A stretch of DNA of 35,161 bases from an uncultured Lachnospiraceae bacterium (GCA_949740385.1 CATJJD010000235.1:1-35161); one strand, 5' to 3'; shown: positions 20,278 to 28,637, counted from the stretch's first letter. Translations and numbers: made by a program. The notes: generated by a model from the letters alone, not told the origin.

Positions 20278-20748
20278 ATGAATCGAATTAAGAGCTTTGA
20301 CATTAACCACAATGTGCTCACGCCGGGATTTTATATTTCCAGAGAGGATAAGGATGTGGTGACCTACGATCTGCGGACCCGCACACCGAACGCCGGCGAC
20401 TACATGGACAACGCTGCCATGCACTCGCTGGAGCATATGTTTGCAACCTTTGTGCGCAACTCCGAGATGTCGGACGATGTGGTGTATTTTGGGCCCATGG
20501 GCTGCCAGACGGGCTTTTACCTTCTCGTCCGGGACACAAGAAGCCGCGAAGAGGTGTTTGAGATGACAAAGAAGGTGTTAAGACAGACCCTGGAGCACGA
20601 GGGTCCGGTGTTTGGGGCTTCCGCCATCGAGTGCGGACATTTCGAGAATCTGTCTCTTGCGGCGGCGCAGGCGGAGGCGAAGCGCTATCTGGATGTACTT
20701 GAGGCGCAGACGGACCGGACGTTCGCATATCCGAAGGGGGAGGAGTAA
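20278..20748 (+). CDS. luxS: S-ribosylhomocysteine lyase
   Basis: HxxEH metal site HSLEHMFATFVRN, YFGPMGCQTGFYLL, FENLSLAAAQAEAKRYLDVL. Confidence 0.95.
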   Translation: MNRIKSFDINHNVLTPGFYISREDKDVVTYDLRTRTPNAGDYMDNAAMHSLEHMFATFVRNSEMSDDVVYFGPMGCQTGFYLLVRDTRSREEVFEMTKKVLRQTLEHEGPVFGASAIECGHFENLSLAAAQAEAKRYLDVLEAQTDRTFAYPKGEE

Positions 20749-20749
20749 T

Positions 20750-21451
20750 ATGAAAATCGGCGTAATCGGCGCGATGCAGATGGAGATTGACAACTTAAAG
20801 GAGTCCATGGAGAATGTCACGGCAGAGACCGTAAGCGGCGTCACCTTCGTCTGCGGAACCCTGGGAGGAAAGGAGATCGTGGCGGCGGTGTGCGGTGTCG
20901 GCAAGGTGTTTGCGGCAATCTGCGCGGAGGCTATGATTCTGCACTGGCATGTTGACCGCATCATCAATATCGGCGTGGCCGGCACTCTCTGTAAGGAGCT
21001 TGGGGTGATGGATATTGCCGTGGCTTCCGCGGTTGTGCAGCACGACATGAACACGTCGGCGCTGGGCGATCCGGTGGGGCTGATCTCCGGCATCAACGAG
21101 GTGTTTTTTGACACGGACGAGGGGATGCGTAAGCTTCTGTGCGAGTGTTTGACGGAAAAGGGATACCGCTATCAGGTTGGAACGATTGCGACGGGAGACC
21201 TGTTCCTGCACAAAAAAGAGCAGAAGGAGCGGATTCACGAGCGATTTCAGGCCATTGCCGGCGAGATGGAGGGCGGAAGCATCGGCCAGGTCTGCTATGT
21301 GAACGCTGTGCCCTTTGCGATTCTCCGCTCCATTTCCGACGGAGAGGGCGGGGCTATGGACTACGCGGAGTTTGCGGAGCTTGCGGCCCTTCGGGCCATC
21401 GAGGTTGTCGTGTCGTTTATCGAAAAATCGGATGTTCTGGAACAGGCGTAA
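20750..21451 (+). CDS. mtnN: 5'-methylthioadenosine/S-adenosylhomocysteine nucleosidase
   Basis: Start trimmed to ATG 20750; MKIGVIGAMQMEIDNLKESM, VCGVGKVFAAICAEAMI, INIGVAGTL, AGEMEGGSIGQVCYVNAVPFAILRSISD. Confidence 0.95.
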   Translation: MKIGVIGAMQMEIDNLKESMENVTAETVSGVTFVCGTLGGKEIVAAVCGVGKVFAAICAEAMILHWHVDRIINIGVAGTLCKELGVMDIAVASAVVQHDMNTSALGDPVGLISGINEVFFDTDEGMRKLLCECLTEKGYRYQVGTIATGDLFLHKKEQKERIHERFQAIAGEMEGGSIGQVCYVNAVPFAILRSISDGEGGAMDYAEFAELAALRAIEVVVSFIEKSDVLEQA

Positions 21452-21523
21452 AGGGCAGGTTGCGGTTCTACACGGGGCAGAGCGGGAATAGGATACAGTA
21501 AAAGCTTTGCGGTGTGGTGTTGC

Positions 21524-22339
21524 ATGCAGTATATTATTCCGGAAACCGAGACGAAAAAAACGAAGATCAGAGAAAAAGGGTCACGGGGCGGGCGCGTAAA
21601 ATGGCTTGTTGCGGCGGCCCTTTTTGCGTGCCTGTCCTTTGGCGCTTATCGGGCGACCGACGCGGTGGTGACCAGCGCCACCTATGGGGACAGGGAGCTG
21701 CCGATCTACTGTGTGGATACGAAGGAGAACAAGATTGCACTGAGCTTTGACGCGGCCTGGGGGGCGGAGGATTTCTCCAGAATTATGGACACACTGGATA
21801 AGCACAATATAAAGGTTACTTTTTTCATGACCGGAGGCTGGGTGGAGGACAATCCGGAGTGCGTGAAGGAGCTGGTGAAGCGGGGGCATGATCTGGGCAA
21901 CCACAGCCAGAACCACTACGACATGACGACGCTCTCAAAAAAAGAGCAGGAGCAGGAGCTGATGGACGTACATAATAAGGTGAAGGAGCTCACCGGGTAT
22001 GAGATGTTTCTGTTTCGCCCGCCATACGGCGCTTACGACAACACCGTGATCAGGACGGCCTACGGGCTGGATTACTACCCGATTCAGTGGTCGGTGGACA
22101 GTCTCGACTGGAAGGGTTACGGGGCGGACTCCATCATCGACACCGTGTGCGGGCACAAGGCCATGGGGCCGGGGGCCATTATTCTCTGTCACAACGGGGC
22201 GAAGTACACGGCCGACGCGCTGGATGCGCTGCTGACGAATCTGGAGCAACAGGGGTACACCTTTGTGCCGATCTCGGAGCTGATTATGAGAGAAAACTAC
22301 CATATGGACGTGACGGGAAAGCAGATCGCGGATGAATAG
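21524..22339 (+). CDS. Polysaccharide deacetylase (PdaB-like, membrane anchored)
   Basis: N-terminal TM, KIALSFDAAWGAED, FFMTGGWVEDNPECVKELVKRGHDLGNHSQNHYDMTTLS, FRPPYGAYDNTVI, ILCHNGAKYTADAL; exact start uncertain (GTG 21512 or ATG 21524). Confidence 0.92.
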   Translation: MQYIIPETETKKTKIREKGSRGGRVKWLVAAALFACLSFGAYRATDAVVTSATYGDRELPIYCVDTKENKIALSFDAAWGAEDFSRIMDTLDKHNIKVTFFMTGGWVEDNPECVKELVKRGHDLGNHSQNHYDMTTLSKKEQEQELMDVHNKVKELTGYEMFLFRPPYGAYDNTVIRTAYGLDYYPIQWSVDSLDWKGYGADSIIDTVCGHKAMGPGAIILCHNGAKYTADALDALLTNLEQQGYTFVPISELIMRENYHMDVTGKQIADE

Positions 22340-22348
22340 ACAAATAAA

Positions 22349-22381
22349 AAGAGGGAGCGCGGCACATGCGGCTCCCTCTTC
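22349..22381. terminator. Intrinsic terminator between convergent transcription units
   Basis: aagagggagc ... gctccctctt inverted repeat with A-rich left and T-containing right flanks, between the + deacetylase and the - DUF2461 gene. Confidence 0.7.
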
Positions 22382-22395
22382 GTGCAAGGCAAAGA

Positions 22396-23079
22396 TCAGC
22401 GGGTCGGCATCTGAAAATCCCTAAGGGCCCGGTTCAGAAAATCGTTGAAGGGCTTCATGGCAGAGAACAGTCCGGCCGCCGTCGCGGGAAGATTTTCGCT
22501 GCTGATGAGAGCCTCGTCGGTGAGGGGATATTCCAGATACCAGCTCTTGTATTTCAGGTATTCCCCCTGGGGATGCTCCCTGTCGTATCCGGCGGGAACA
22601 TTTTTTAATGCGGTCCCCTTTACGGTGAAGTATTTCGAAAACTCCGGCGCGTGAATCAGGCTGTCCCACTCGCTGCCGTTTGCCGCGATATAGTCCCGCA
22701 CCATGGCCGTCGCCTCTTTAAACATATCGGCGAACAGACCTCCGCCGAGAAAGGACTGGCTGCCGGGCTTTAGCATAATGTAGTAGCCGACGGGAACGGG
22801 CAGCTTTCCCTTCGAGGAGATGTGGGCGCGAAAGGCCGGGTTGTAGGGCGATTTGTCGTGGCTGAAGCGGGTGTCTCTCATGAGCTTAAAGGTCAGATCC
22901 TTCGGGCTGTTGTTTAAGACGTTGCCGTCGAATTTTCCGATTTCCAGTATCAGCTCCTGTAAAAATGCCTCAAATGCCTCCGTCGCCTGTTTGTAGTCGG
23001 CTTTGTTCTCGTGAAACCACTCCCGGTTATTGTTGGCGGAGAGCGCCGATAAGTAATCCATGATAATTTTCATGCTCAT
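22396..23079 (-). CDS. DUF2461 family protein (TIGR02453-like)
   Basis: NNNREWFHENKADYKQATEAFEAFLQELI, MRDTRFSHDKSPYNPAFRAHIS, GGGLFADMFKEATAMVRDYIA. Confidence 0.85.
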   Translation of the reverse strand: MSMKIIMDYLSALSANNNREWFHENKADYKQATEAFEAFLQELILEIGKFDGNVLNNSPKDLTFKLMRDTRFSHDKSPYNPAFRAHISSKGKLPVPVGYYIMLKPGSQSFLGGGLFADMFKEATAMVRDYIAANGSEWDSLIHAPEFSKYFTVKGTALKNVPAGYDREHPQGEYLKYKSWYLEYPLTDEALISSENLPATAAGLFSAMKPFNDFLNRALRDFQMPTR

Positions 23080-23102
23080 TTTCTGTCCTCTTTTCTGTAA
23101 TT

Positions 23103-23954
23103 TTATGCTTCCCGGATGATCGAAAGCTGCGCGGAGTCGAAAAGCTCAAGGATCAGATCTCTTGTGCGCTCCGGGGAGCGGTACGGCTTTAAGAAGGAAA
23201 AATCCTGCGATAAATCGTCAATATCCTCCATGGCGTTTTTTACATCCAGCATGGTCTGCGCCGGGATTTCCGAGGCGGAGGTGTAATCCAGCTGCCCGGG
23301 GTTAAGCCTGCGGCTCTGTATTGCGTAGTTGATCCGTTCTCTGCATCTGCAGGCGCCGTTACCGTACTCCCCGCAGTACTGGCCGAGAAAATCCGCCATT
23401 TTTTTGCGCACCCGGGAGAGGCGCTTGCGGTACGCCTCCGGCGTCATGTCCAGGAGATCCCCGGCAATACGGCTGTCCAGCTTAAACATGGTGCCGAGAA
23501 TGAAAATGCACCGGCTCTCCACGTCGAGGCACTGCAGCATCACATTGGTGCAGGACATTTTCAGCTCCTCTGCCAGCAGATTCTTTTCCACGTTCTGGGT
23601 CAGATCCGGCACGTCCTCGATCCGTGCGTTTTGGATGTCGTCTCCATAGAACTCAAAGCTCAGCGGAAAACGGGCAAACATGTGTTTTTTGCAGGTTTTC
23701 AGATGGTTGGCCGCGATGCCGAACACCCATGTGGTAAACGAGCTGTCGCCCCGGAAGGAGGACAGATGGGTGATCACCTTTAACAGGATGTCCTGGGTGG
23801 CGTCCTGCGCGTCGGCGAAGGTGCCCAGCATCCGCAGGGATAAATTAAATACAATGTCCTGGACGCCTGTGATCAGCGTCTCAAGGGCGCTTTTGTTCCC
23901 CGCCGTGGCCTGGTCGATCAGAGCCTGCAGCTCTTCATTGGTTTTGTTATTCAT
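23103..23954 (-). CDS. ECF-type RNA polymerase sigma factor with Cys-rich C-terminal extension
   Basis: Region 2 LSLRMLGTFADAQDATQDILLKVITHLSSFRGDSSFTTWVFGIAANHLKT; region 4 MLQCLDVESRCIFILGTMFKLDSRIAGDLLDMTPEAYRKRLSRVRKKM; then CGEYGNGACRCRERINYAI. Confidence 0.9.
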   Translation of the reverse strand: MNNKTNEELQALIDQATAGNKSALETLITGVQDIVFNLSLRMLGTFADAQDATQDILLKVITHLSSFRGDSSFTTWVFGIAANHLKTCKKHMFARFPLSFEFYGDDIQNARIEDVPDLTQNVEKNLLAEELKMSCTNVMLQCLDVESRCIFILGTMFKLDSRIAGDLLDMTPEAYRKRLSRVRKKMADFLGQYCGEYGNGACRCRERINYAIQSRRLNPGQLDYTSASEIPAQTMLDVKNAMEDIDDLSQDFSFLKPYRSPERTRDLILELFDSAQLSIIREA

Positions 23955-24299
23955 ATTATTTTACCTCCTGTATAGTTAGACTCGCTTTTTTGGCCTTTGT
24001 GACAGCCGAATGATAATTTTTTTGTTTTTTAATCAGACATATCCAGTATAGACATTTCCGGCGGGCGAATCAAGTATGCGGAAGATGGTTACAATTCACA
24101 CCGCGCCGGATTCCATAAAGCTTTTATTTCTGTAAGGGGGCGGATTGCAGCCGGGACCGCCCATATAAAGCGCCTTCGGCGAGGGACAGTCCCTTTGGCT
24201 GTGTAACGGTATACTCCGCACCAGGCAGCGAGGTGATCGGCGTGGGTGTGAAAAGCAGCGCAGAGATGTCATACCGTCCGCAGAGTCTGCGATTTTTTC

Positions 24300-24328
24300 T
24301 TGTATATTGACCGGAAAACATTTATAAT
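24300..24328 (+). promoter_or_regulatory. Putative sigma-A promoter for the second cytidylyltransferase
   Basis: TTGTAT (24300-24305), 17-bp spacer, TATAAT (24323-24328). Confidence 0.55.
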
Positions 24329-24375
24329 CGGGTTAGTGAAAAAAACGGACAGCAGGGATGAGAGGGATGAAACCG

Positions 24376-25125
24376 ATGAGTAAGCATAATGTTTTTGCGG
24401 TGATTCTCGCGGGCGGCGCGGGGACCAGAATGCGTGGCGCAGGCAGACCGAAGCAGTTTCTTGAGATTGCGGGCAAGCCGATTCTTGTGCATTCTCTGGA
24501 GCGTTTTCTGGAAAATGAGGAGTTTGAGGCGGTGCTTGTGCCGGTGCCGGAGGAGTGGATGGACTATACGAGGGAGCTGCTTGCGAAGAGGGGGCTCCTT
24601 GGCGGGCGCACGATTCTGCTCTCCGGCGGCAGCAGCCGGAACGAGACGTTAATGAATGCGATCTCCTGTATCGGGGAACACTTCAGTCTGGATGAGGACA
24701 CGATCGTCGTCACCCACGATTCGGTGAGGCCCCTTGTGAGCCGGCGGATTATCCGGGAAAATATCGAGGCCGCCGCAAAGTACGGCGCATGCGGCACGGC
24801 GATTCCGGCCACCGACACCATTGCGAGAAGCGACGACGGGGCTTTTATCACAGAGATACCGGAGCGGGCCCTTTTGTACCAGCAGCAGACGCCCCAGAGC
24901 TTTCGGGCGCTCCTGCTAAAGCGGGCCTATGAGTCGCTGGGCGAAAAGGAGAAGGAGCAGCTGACGGACGCCTGCGCCATCTTTGTGTTCGGCGGCGCTC
25001 CGGTGTACATCGTGCAGGGGGAGCCGTCCAACATCAAGGTGACGTACCCTTCCGATCTTAAGGTTGCAGAGACGCTGCTTGCGCGGGGGAAGATTATCGA
25101 CATAGCCGCAAGAGGCGGCAGATAG
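24376..25125 (+). CDS. TarI-like (D-ribitol-5-phosphate) / IspD-family cytidylyltransferase
   Basis: ILAGGAGTRM, RPKQFLEIAGKPILVHSLE, VVTHDSVRPLVSRRII, LYQQQTPQSF, EKEQLTDACAIFV, SNIKVTYPSDLKVAE; closer to TarI consensus than to IspD. Upstream in-frame ATGs at 24358/24367 also possible. Confidence 0.85.
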   Translation: MSKHNVFAVILAGGAGTRMRGAGRPKQFLEIAGKPILVHSLERFLENEEFEAVLVPVPEEWMDYTRELLAKRGLLGGRTILLSGGSSRNETLMNAISCIGEHFSLDEDTIVVTHDSVRPLVSRRIIRENIEAAAKYGACGTAIPATDTIARSDDGAFITEIPERALLYQQQTPQSFRALLLKRAYESLGEKEKEQLTDACAIFVFGGAPVYIVQGEPSNIKVTYPSDLKVAETLLARGKIIDIAARGGR

Positions 25126-25140
25126 GAAGGTTTTGTAACA

Positions 25141-26190
25141 GTGGACAGTGACAGAAAACAGGGAGAAATTGCGGCGCCCGGGACATTCGACGCTTTATCC
25201 GGGCAAAGAACGGCGCTTATGGGAGTCGCCATTATCATGATTCTCATCTTTCATTACACGGAGGACTGCAAGATCTATAAGGTGCACTACGAGGGCTTTG
25301 TGGAGTGGTACAAAACTTACGTGGGCTCCTCCAGCGTGGATCTGTTTCTGTTCCTCTCAGGGCTTGGGCTGTATTTTTCCATGAAGAAAAATCCCGGAGT
25401 GGCCGGCTTTTACCGGAGGCGTCTGGTGCGGGTGCTTATCCCCTATCTGGCGGTGGCGGTGCCGGCCTGGTATGTGTACGACATGATACTGACGGGCGAG
25501 AGCGCCGGGCGGTTTTTCCGGGATCTGACCTTTGTGACGTTCTTTACCGAGGGTGTGCGGTGGTTCTGGTATATCGGGGCGATTCTCGCCGGCTATCTCG
25601 TCTATCCCCTGGTGTTTTTGGCGGTGGACCGGTGCAAGAGCGGGATTTTGCGGGCTGCGGTTCTTCTCCTGGCGGTTTTGGCCGTGACGGTCTGCGCGGC
25701 GCAGATGCGGGAGAGCAATCCGGAGCTGTTCGGGGACATCAACATTGTAGTTCTGCGCATCCCGGCGTTTCTCGCCGGCTGCTTTTACGGGCGGGTCAGC
25801 TACGAGAACAGGAGCGTCGGCTGGCTGTGGCTTTTCGCCGCCGCGGCGTCGGTATTTTTTGTGTCGGAGGTTCCGGAGGCGGACTCCGTGATCTATGTCC
25901 GCTATGCCCTTGCGGCCGCCAACATCAGCCTGTGCGCCTGCGGGGCCGTGCTGCTTAAGCTGCTGCAGAAGGCGGGCGCCCTTTATACAGTGATTTCCTG
26001 GTTCGGGACCCACTCGCTGGAACTCTATCTGACCCATGTGGCCATACGAAGGATTATGTGCGAGCTGGGGTATCTCACCTGTGAGCCTTTGTACGAGGCG
26101 GTTATGGTTGCGCTTGCGGTTGGGAGCGCGTGGCTGCTGGGACGGATTGGGGAAGTGCGGATCGGGAGGAGGAAGGAGTGTGCGGGGTGA
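25141..26190 (+). CDS. Acyltransferase family 3 (OafA/WecH-like) membrane protein
   Basis: Multiple TMs, RTALMGVAIIMILIFHYTEDC, SSSVDLFLFLSGLGLYFSM, FYRRRLVRVLIPYL, FWYIGAILAGYLVYPLVF, HSLELYLTHV; GTG start. Confidence 0.88.
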   Translation: MDSDRKQGEIAAPGTFDALSGQRTALMGVAIIMILIFHYTEDCKIYKVHYEGFVEWYKTYVGSSSVDLFLFLSGLGLYFSMKKNPGVAGFYRRRLVRVLIPYLAVAVPAWYVYDMILTGESAGRFFRDLTFVTFFTEGVRWFWYIGAILAGYLVYPLVFLAVDRCKSGILRAAVLLLAVLAVTVCAAQMRESNPELFGDINIVVLRIPAFLAGCFYGRVSYENRSVGWLWLFAAAASVFFVSEVPEADSVIYVRYALAAANISLCACGAVLLKLLQKAGALYTVISWFGTHSLELYLTHVAIRRIMCELGYLTCEPLYEAVMVALAVGSAWLLGRIGEVRIGRRKECAG

Positions 26191-26641
26191 AAAAGCATTT
26201 CAATGTGACCGGCGTATGCAGACCGCCGACCGGTGGGAGATACCGATTTCCGACGACTTTCCCTTTCAGGATCTGGGGGACTGCATCCCGGCGCTCTGCA
26301 GCAAATGCGGCAGAAAAATCGTGCTTATGATCGACGAAGTGGACTAAAGCTCGGACAACCAGATCTTTCTGACGTTTCTTGGGCTGCTCCGGAAAAAATA
26401 TCCTGATCAGGTGCAGGACGTGACGTTTCACCCGGTGATTCTGTCCGAGGAGGAGCTTATGCAGGGCAGCTCTGGCGCGGAAACGCATATCAGGAGAGGG
26501 GAGAGCAGCAGCTTTTCGGCTATCTGGAGTATTACGGGCAGGACAGAGGCTATCTTTTGAGTTTTAATTTTAACAGGCATAAAAAACGGAATACAGGAGA
26601 TTGTGCGGAACGGAAAAACGATTATGGAAGCTGTGGCGTGA
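26187..26641 (+). pseudogene. Decayed AAA-ATPase-like / PD-(D/E)XK_9-type protein (PF09820/PF08011-like)
   Basis: Fragments in order: VKKHFNVTGVC (N-term), CGRKIVLMIDEVD-stop-SSDNQIFLTFLGLLRKKY (Walker B region with in-frame TAA), QLFGYLEYYGQDRGYLLSFNFN in another frame, and NGIQEIVRNGKTIMEAVA* (C-term); Walker A region missing. Confidence 0.75.
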
Positions 26642-26689
26642 CGGTTTTGGGCAAAGCAAATCAGTTTGAAAGGTTTATGGAGCGGGAAT

Positions 26690-28015
26690 ATGAACTTTTT
26701 GGAAATAAAAAATTTTGGACCAATCAGCAATCTGAAAATTGACGTGGATAAAAATATTAATATGATCATCGGACCGCAGGCATCCGGAAAAAGTACGATT
26801 GGAAAAGTACTGTTTTTCTGTAAAAAGATTAAGGAATATTATATTGATTTTGTTTTACAGGATATTGTTTTTTTACAGACACATCCGAATGAGCTTTATA
26901 TTAATTTTCTAAAATATATCCGTCGAAATTTTATGGGCTGCTTTGGAACTACAAAACATATGGCGCCTTTTGAGATTACTTATTCGTATCCCAACAGACA
27001 GAATGTATGCCTGAGTTTAAGAGGTGGTTATGCGTACTTCAGGTTTTCGGATAAGCTTGAGGGAGAAATAAAGAGATCTCTGATGGATGCGTATCAGATC
27101 TACAGGGAAAATCGACTGCAGAAAAGTATAGATTTTATCAGTAACTTTAACAGTAAGCTGCAGCTGAAAAATGAGATTAAGGTTCATTTTTCAGAATTGG
27201 CAAATGAAATGTTCGGCTCAGCCGAGGAGATTATATATATTCCGGCAGGCAGAAGCCTTTTATCTGTATTATCAGATCAGCTGGGTGCAATTGATACTTC
27301 AATTCTTGATTTGCCGATGAAGGAGTTTATTGAAAAAATCGGAATGACGCGGAAGCGGTTTGGATCAAAGTTGGATACCGTTGTAGACGATTATTTAAAG
27401 ACTGTGCAGGGGCAGATCAAAAATACAGATATTCGTTTGGCCGAGGAGCTGATCAAAAATATTTTGAAGGCGGATTATGTGAATGATACGGATGGAGAAA
27501 AATTATACTTTGATGAGACACATTGGGTTAAGCTGATATACGGATCTTCCGGTCAGCAGGAGGCATTATGGATTTTATTGCTTTTGTTTATTGTGATTCT
27601 TGAAAATAAGGAATCGTATATTGTACTGGAAGAGCCGGAAGCACATTTATATCCTGTTGCACAGCGAAATATGGTAGAGCTTATCGCATTAACGATGAAT
27701 TCAAGTAACAGTAAATTTTTAGTTACTACACATAGTCCGTATATACTTACCGCAACAAATCTGTTAATACAGTCATCTGTTGTTGAGAATCGAATTGCAG
27801 CAAAGAACGAAGAGACAATTATTAAAAAACAGCTGCGAATTGCTCCGCAAAAACTATCGGCATATAAGATCGGAGATAACGAAAAAGGGATTTTGGAAAA
27901 TATTGTTGACAGGCCGTCCGGGCTGATTCGATCGATTGAGATTGATTCTGTGTCGGAGATAATTAACGATGAGTCAGATAAACTGGATACGTTGGAGATG
28001 AAATATGATCTGTGA
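26690..28015 (+). CDS. AAA family ATPase (SMC/OLD/AAA_15-like), candidate defence ATPase
   Basis: Start trimmed to ATG 26690 (ggagcggga RBS). MNFLEIKNFGPISNLKIDVDKNINMIIGPQASGKSTIGK (Walker A), GSSGQQEALWILL (ABC-signature-like), YIVLEEPEAHLYP (Walker B), FLVTTHSPYIL (H-loop). Confidence 0.88.
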   Translation: MNFLEIKNFGPISNLKIDVDKNINMIIGPQASGKSTIGKVLFFCKKIKEYYIDFVLQDIVFLQTHPNELYINFLKYIRRNFMGCFGTTKHMAPFEITYSYPNRQNVCLSLRGGYAYFRFSDKLEGEIKRSLMDAYQIYRENRLQKSIDFISNFNSKLQLKNEIKVHFSELANEMFGSAEEIIYIPAGRSLLSVLSDQLGAIDTSILDLPMKEFIEKIGMTRKRFGSKLDTVVDDYLKTVQGQIKNTDIRLAEELIKNILKADYVNDTDGEKLYFDETHWVKLIYGSSGQQEALWILLLLFIVILENKESYIVLEEPEAHLYPVAQRNMVELIALTMNSSNSKFLVTTHSPYILTATNLLIQSSVVENRIAAKNEETIIKKQLRIAPQKLSAYKIGDNEKGILENIVDRPSGLIRSIEIDSVSEIINDESDKLDTLEMKYDL

Positions 28016-28499
28016 AAAACTTTATGAATGCTGTGAGAACAGCCGGTTTGCATGTGAAAATAAGAAAAACTGCATTGTGTACAGGGATTTTAGAAAAGAA
28101 GCGGTTTGTGGAGAAAAGAAAAAAAGGTACAATCTGATAAATGACGGCGGAAATTTGATTACTTTGTTTCATATGGATGGAGGCATCATTCGTGACGACA
28201 CAGATGTGCAGAGATGTGATTTTGTGTATGCAATAGATGATCAGAATTGTCCGACCGCCATTTTTGTTGAATTAAAAGGTAAGGATATTAATCATGCTGT
28301 TCGACAGTTAAAATCTTCGATTGACATGTATGGGACAAAATTGAAAAGAAGAATATGTGCAAGGATTATCTGCAGTTCAGTTCCACGCATGTTTAATGAT
28401 CCTGCAGTCAAAGGGCTGAAAAAAGAACTGGGGAAATGCTATCAGGGCACGCTTGCAATCTGTGAAAAGAATCAGGACGAAAGATATTCTCAAATCTGA
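28005..28499 (+). CDS. Small Cys-rich protein with PD-(D/E)XK-like motif, coupled to the ATPase gene
   Basis: 11-bp overlap (atgatctgtga) with the ATPase; RCDFVYAIDDQNCPTAIFVELKGKDINHAVRQLKSSI fits D...ExK...Q (D72, E89, K91, Q101). Confidence 0.65.
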   Translation: MICEKLYECCENSRFACENKKNCIVYRDFRKEAVCGEKKKRYNLINDGGNLITLFHMDGGIIRDDTDVQRCDFVYAIDDQNCPTAIFVELKGKDINHAVRQLKSSIDMYGTKLKRRICARIICSSVPRMFNDPAVKGLKKELGKCYQGTLAICEKNQDERYSQI

Positions 28500-28545
28500 T
28501 GTGTGGAAGAGATCTGAGATTGTGCAGATACGCAGGATCTGATGA

Positions 28546-28574
28546 TTGTATTTGCAGGTTATTTGTGTTATGAT
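28546..28574 (+). promoter_or_regulatory. Putative sigma-A promoter for TM mini-protein
   Basis: TTGTAT (28546-28551), 17-bp spacer, TATGAT (28569-28574). Confidence 0.5.
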
Positions 28575-28637
28575 AGAAGCATTGGAAGTAACAGAACAGA
28601 TTTTTAAGCGTACAGACTGGTAAGGGAGGCTTGGCGT

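Noticed and set aside
26036-26347. 103-aa plus-strand ORF ending ...KIVLMIDEVD
   Set aside because: Its N-terminal half is an alternative frame of the acyltransferase; only the C-terminal LGDCIPALCSKCGRKIVLMIDEVD belongs to the pseudogene
26690-28015. Gabija GajA or PARIS AriA identity for the ATPase
   Set aside because: No TOPRIM motif seen after the ATPase domain, and the partner gene is neither UvrD-like helicase (Gabija) nor evidently DUF4435/TOPRIM (PARIS); needs an HMM search to be definitive
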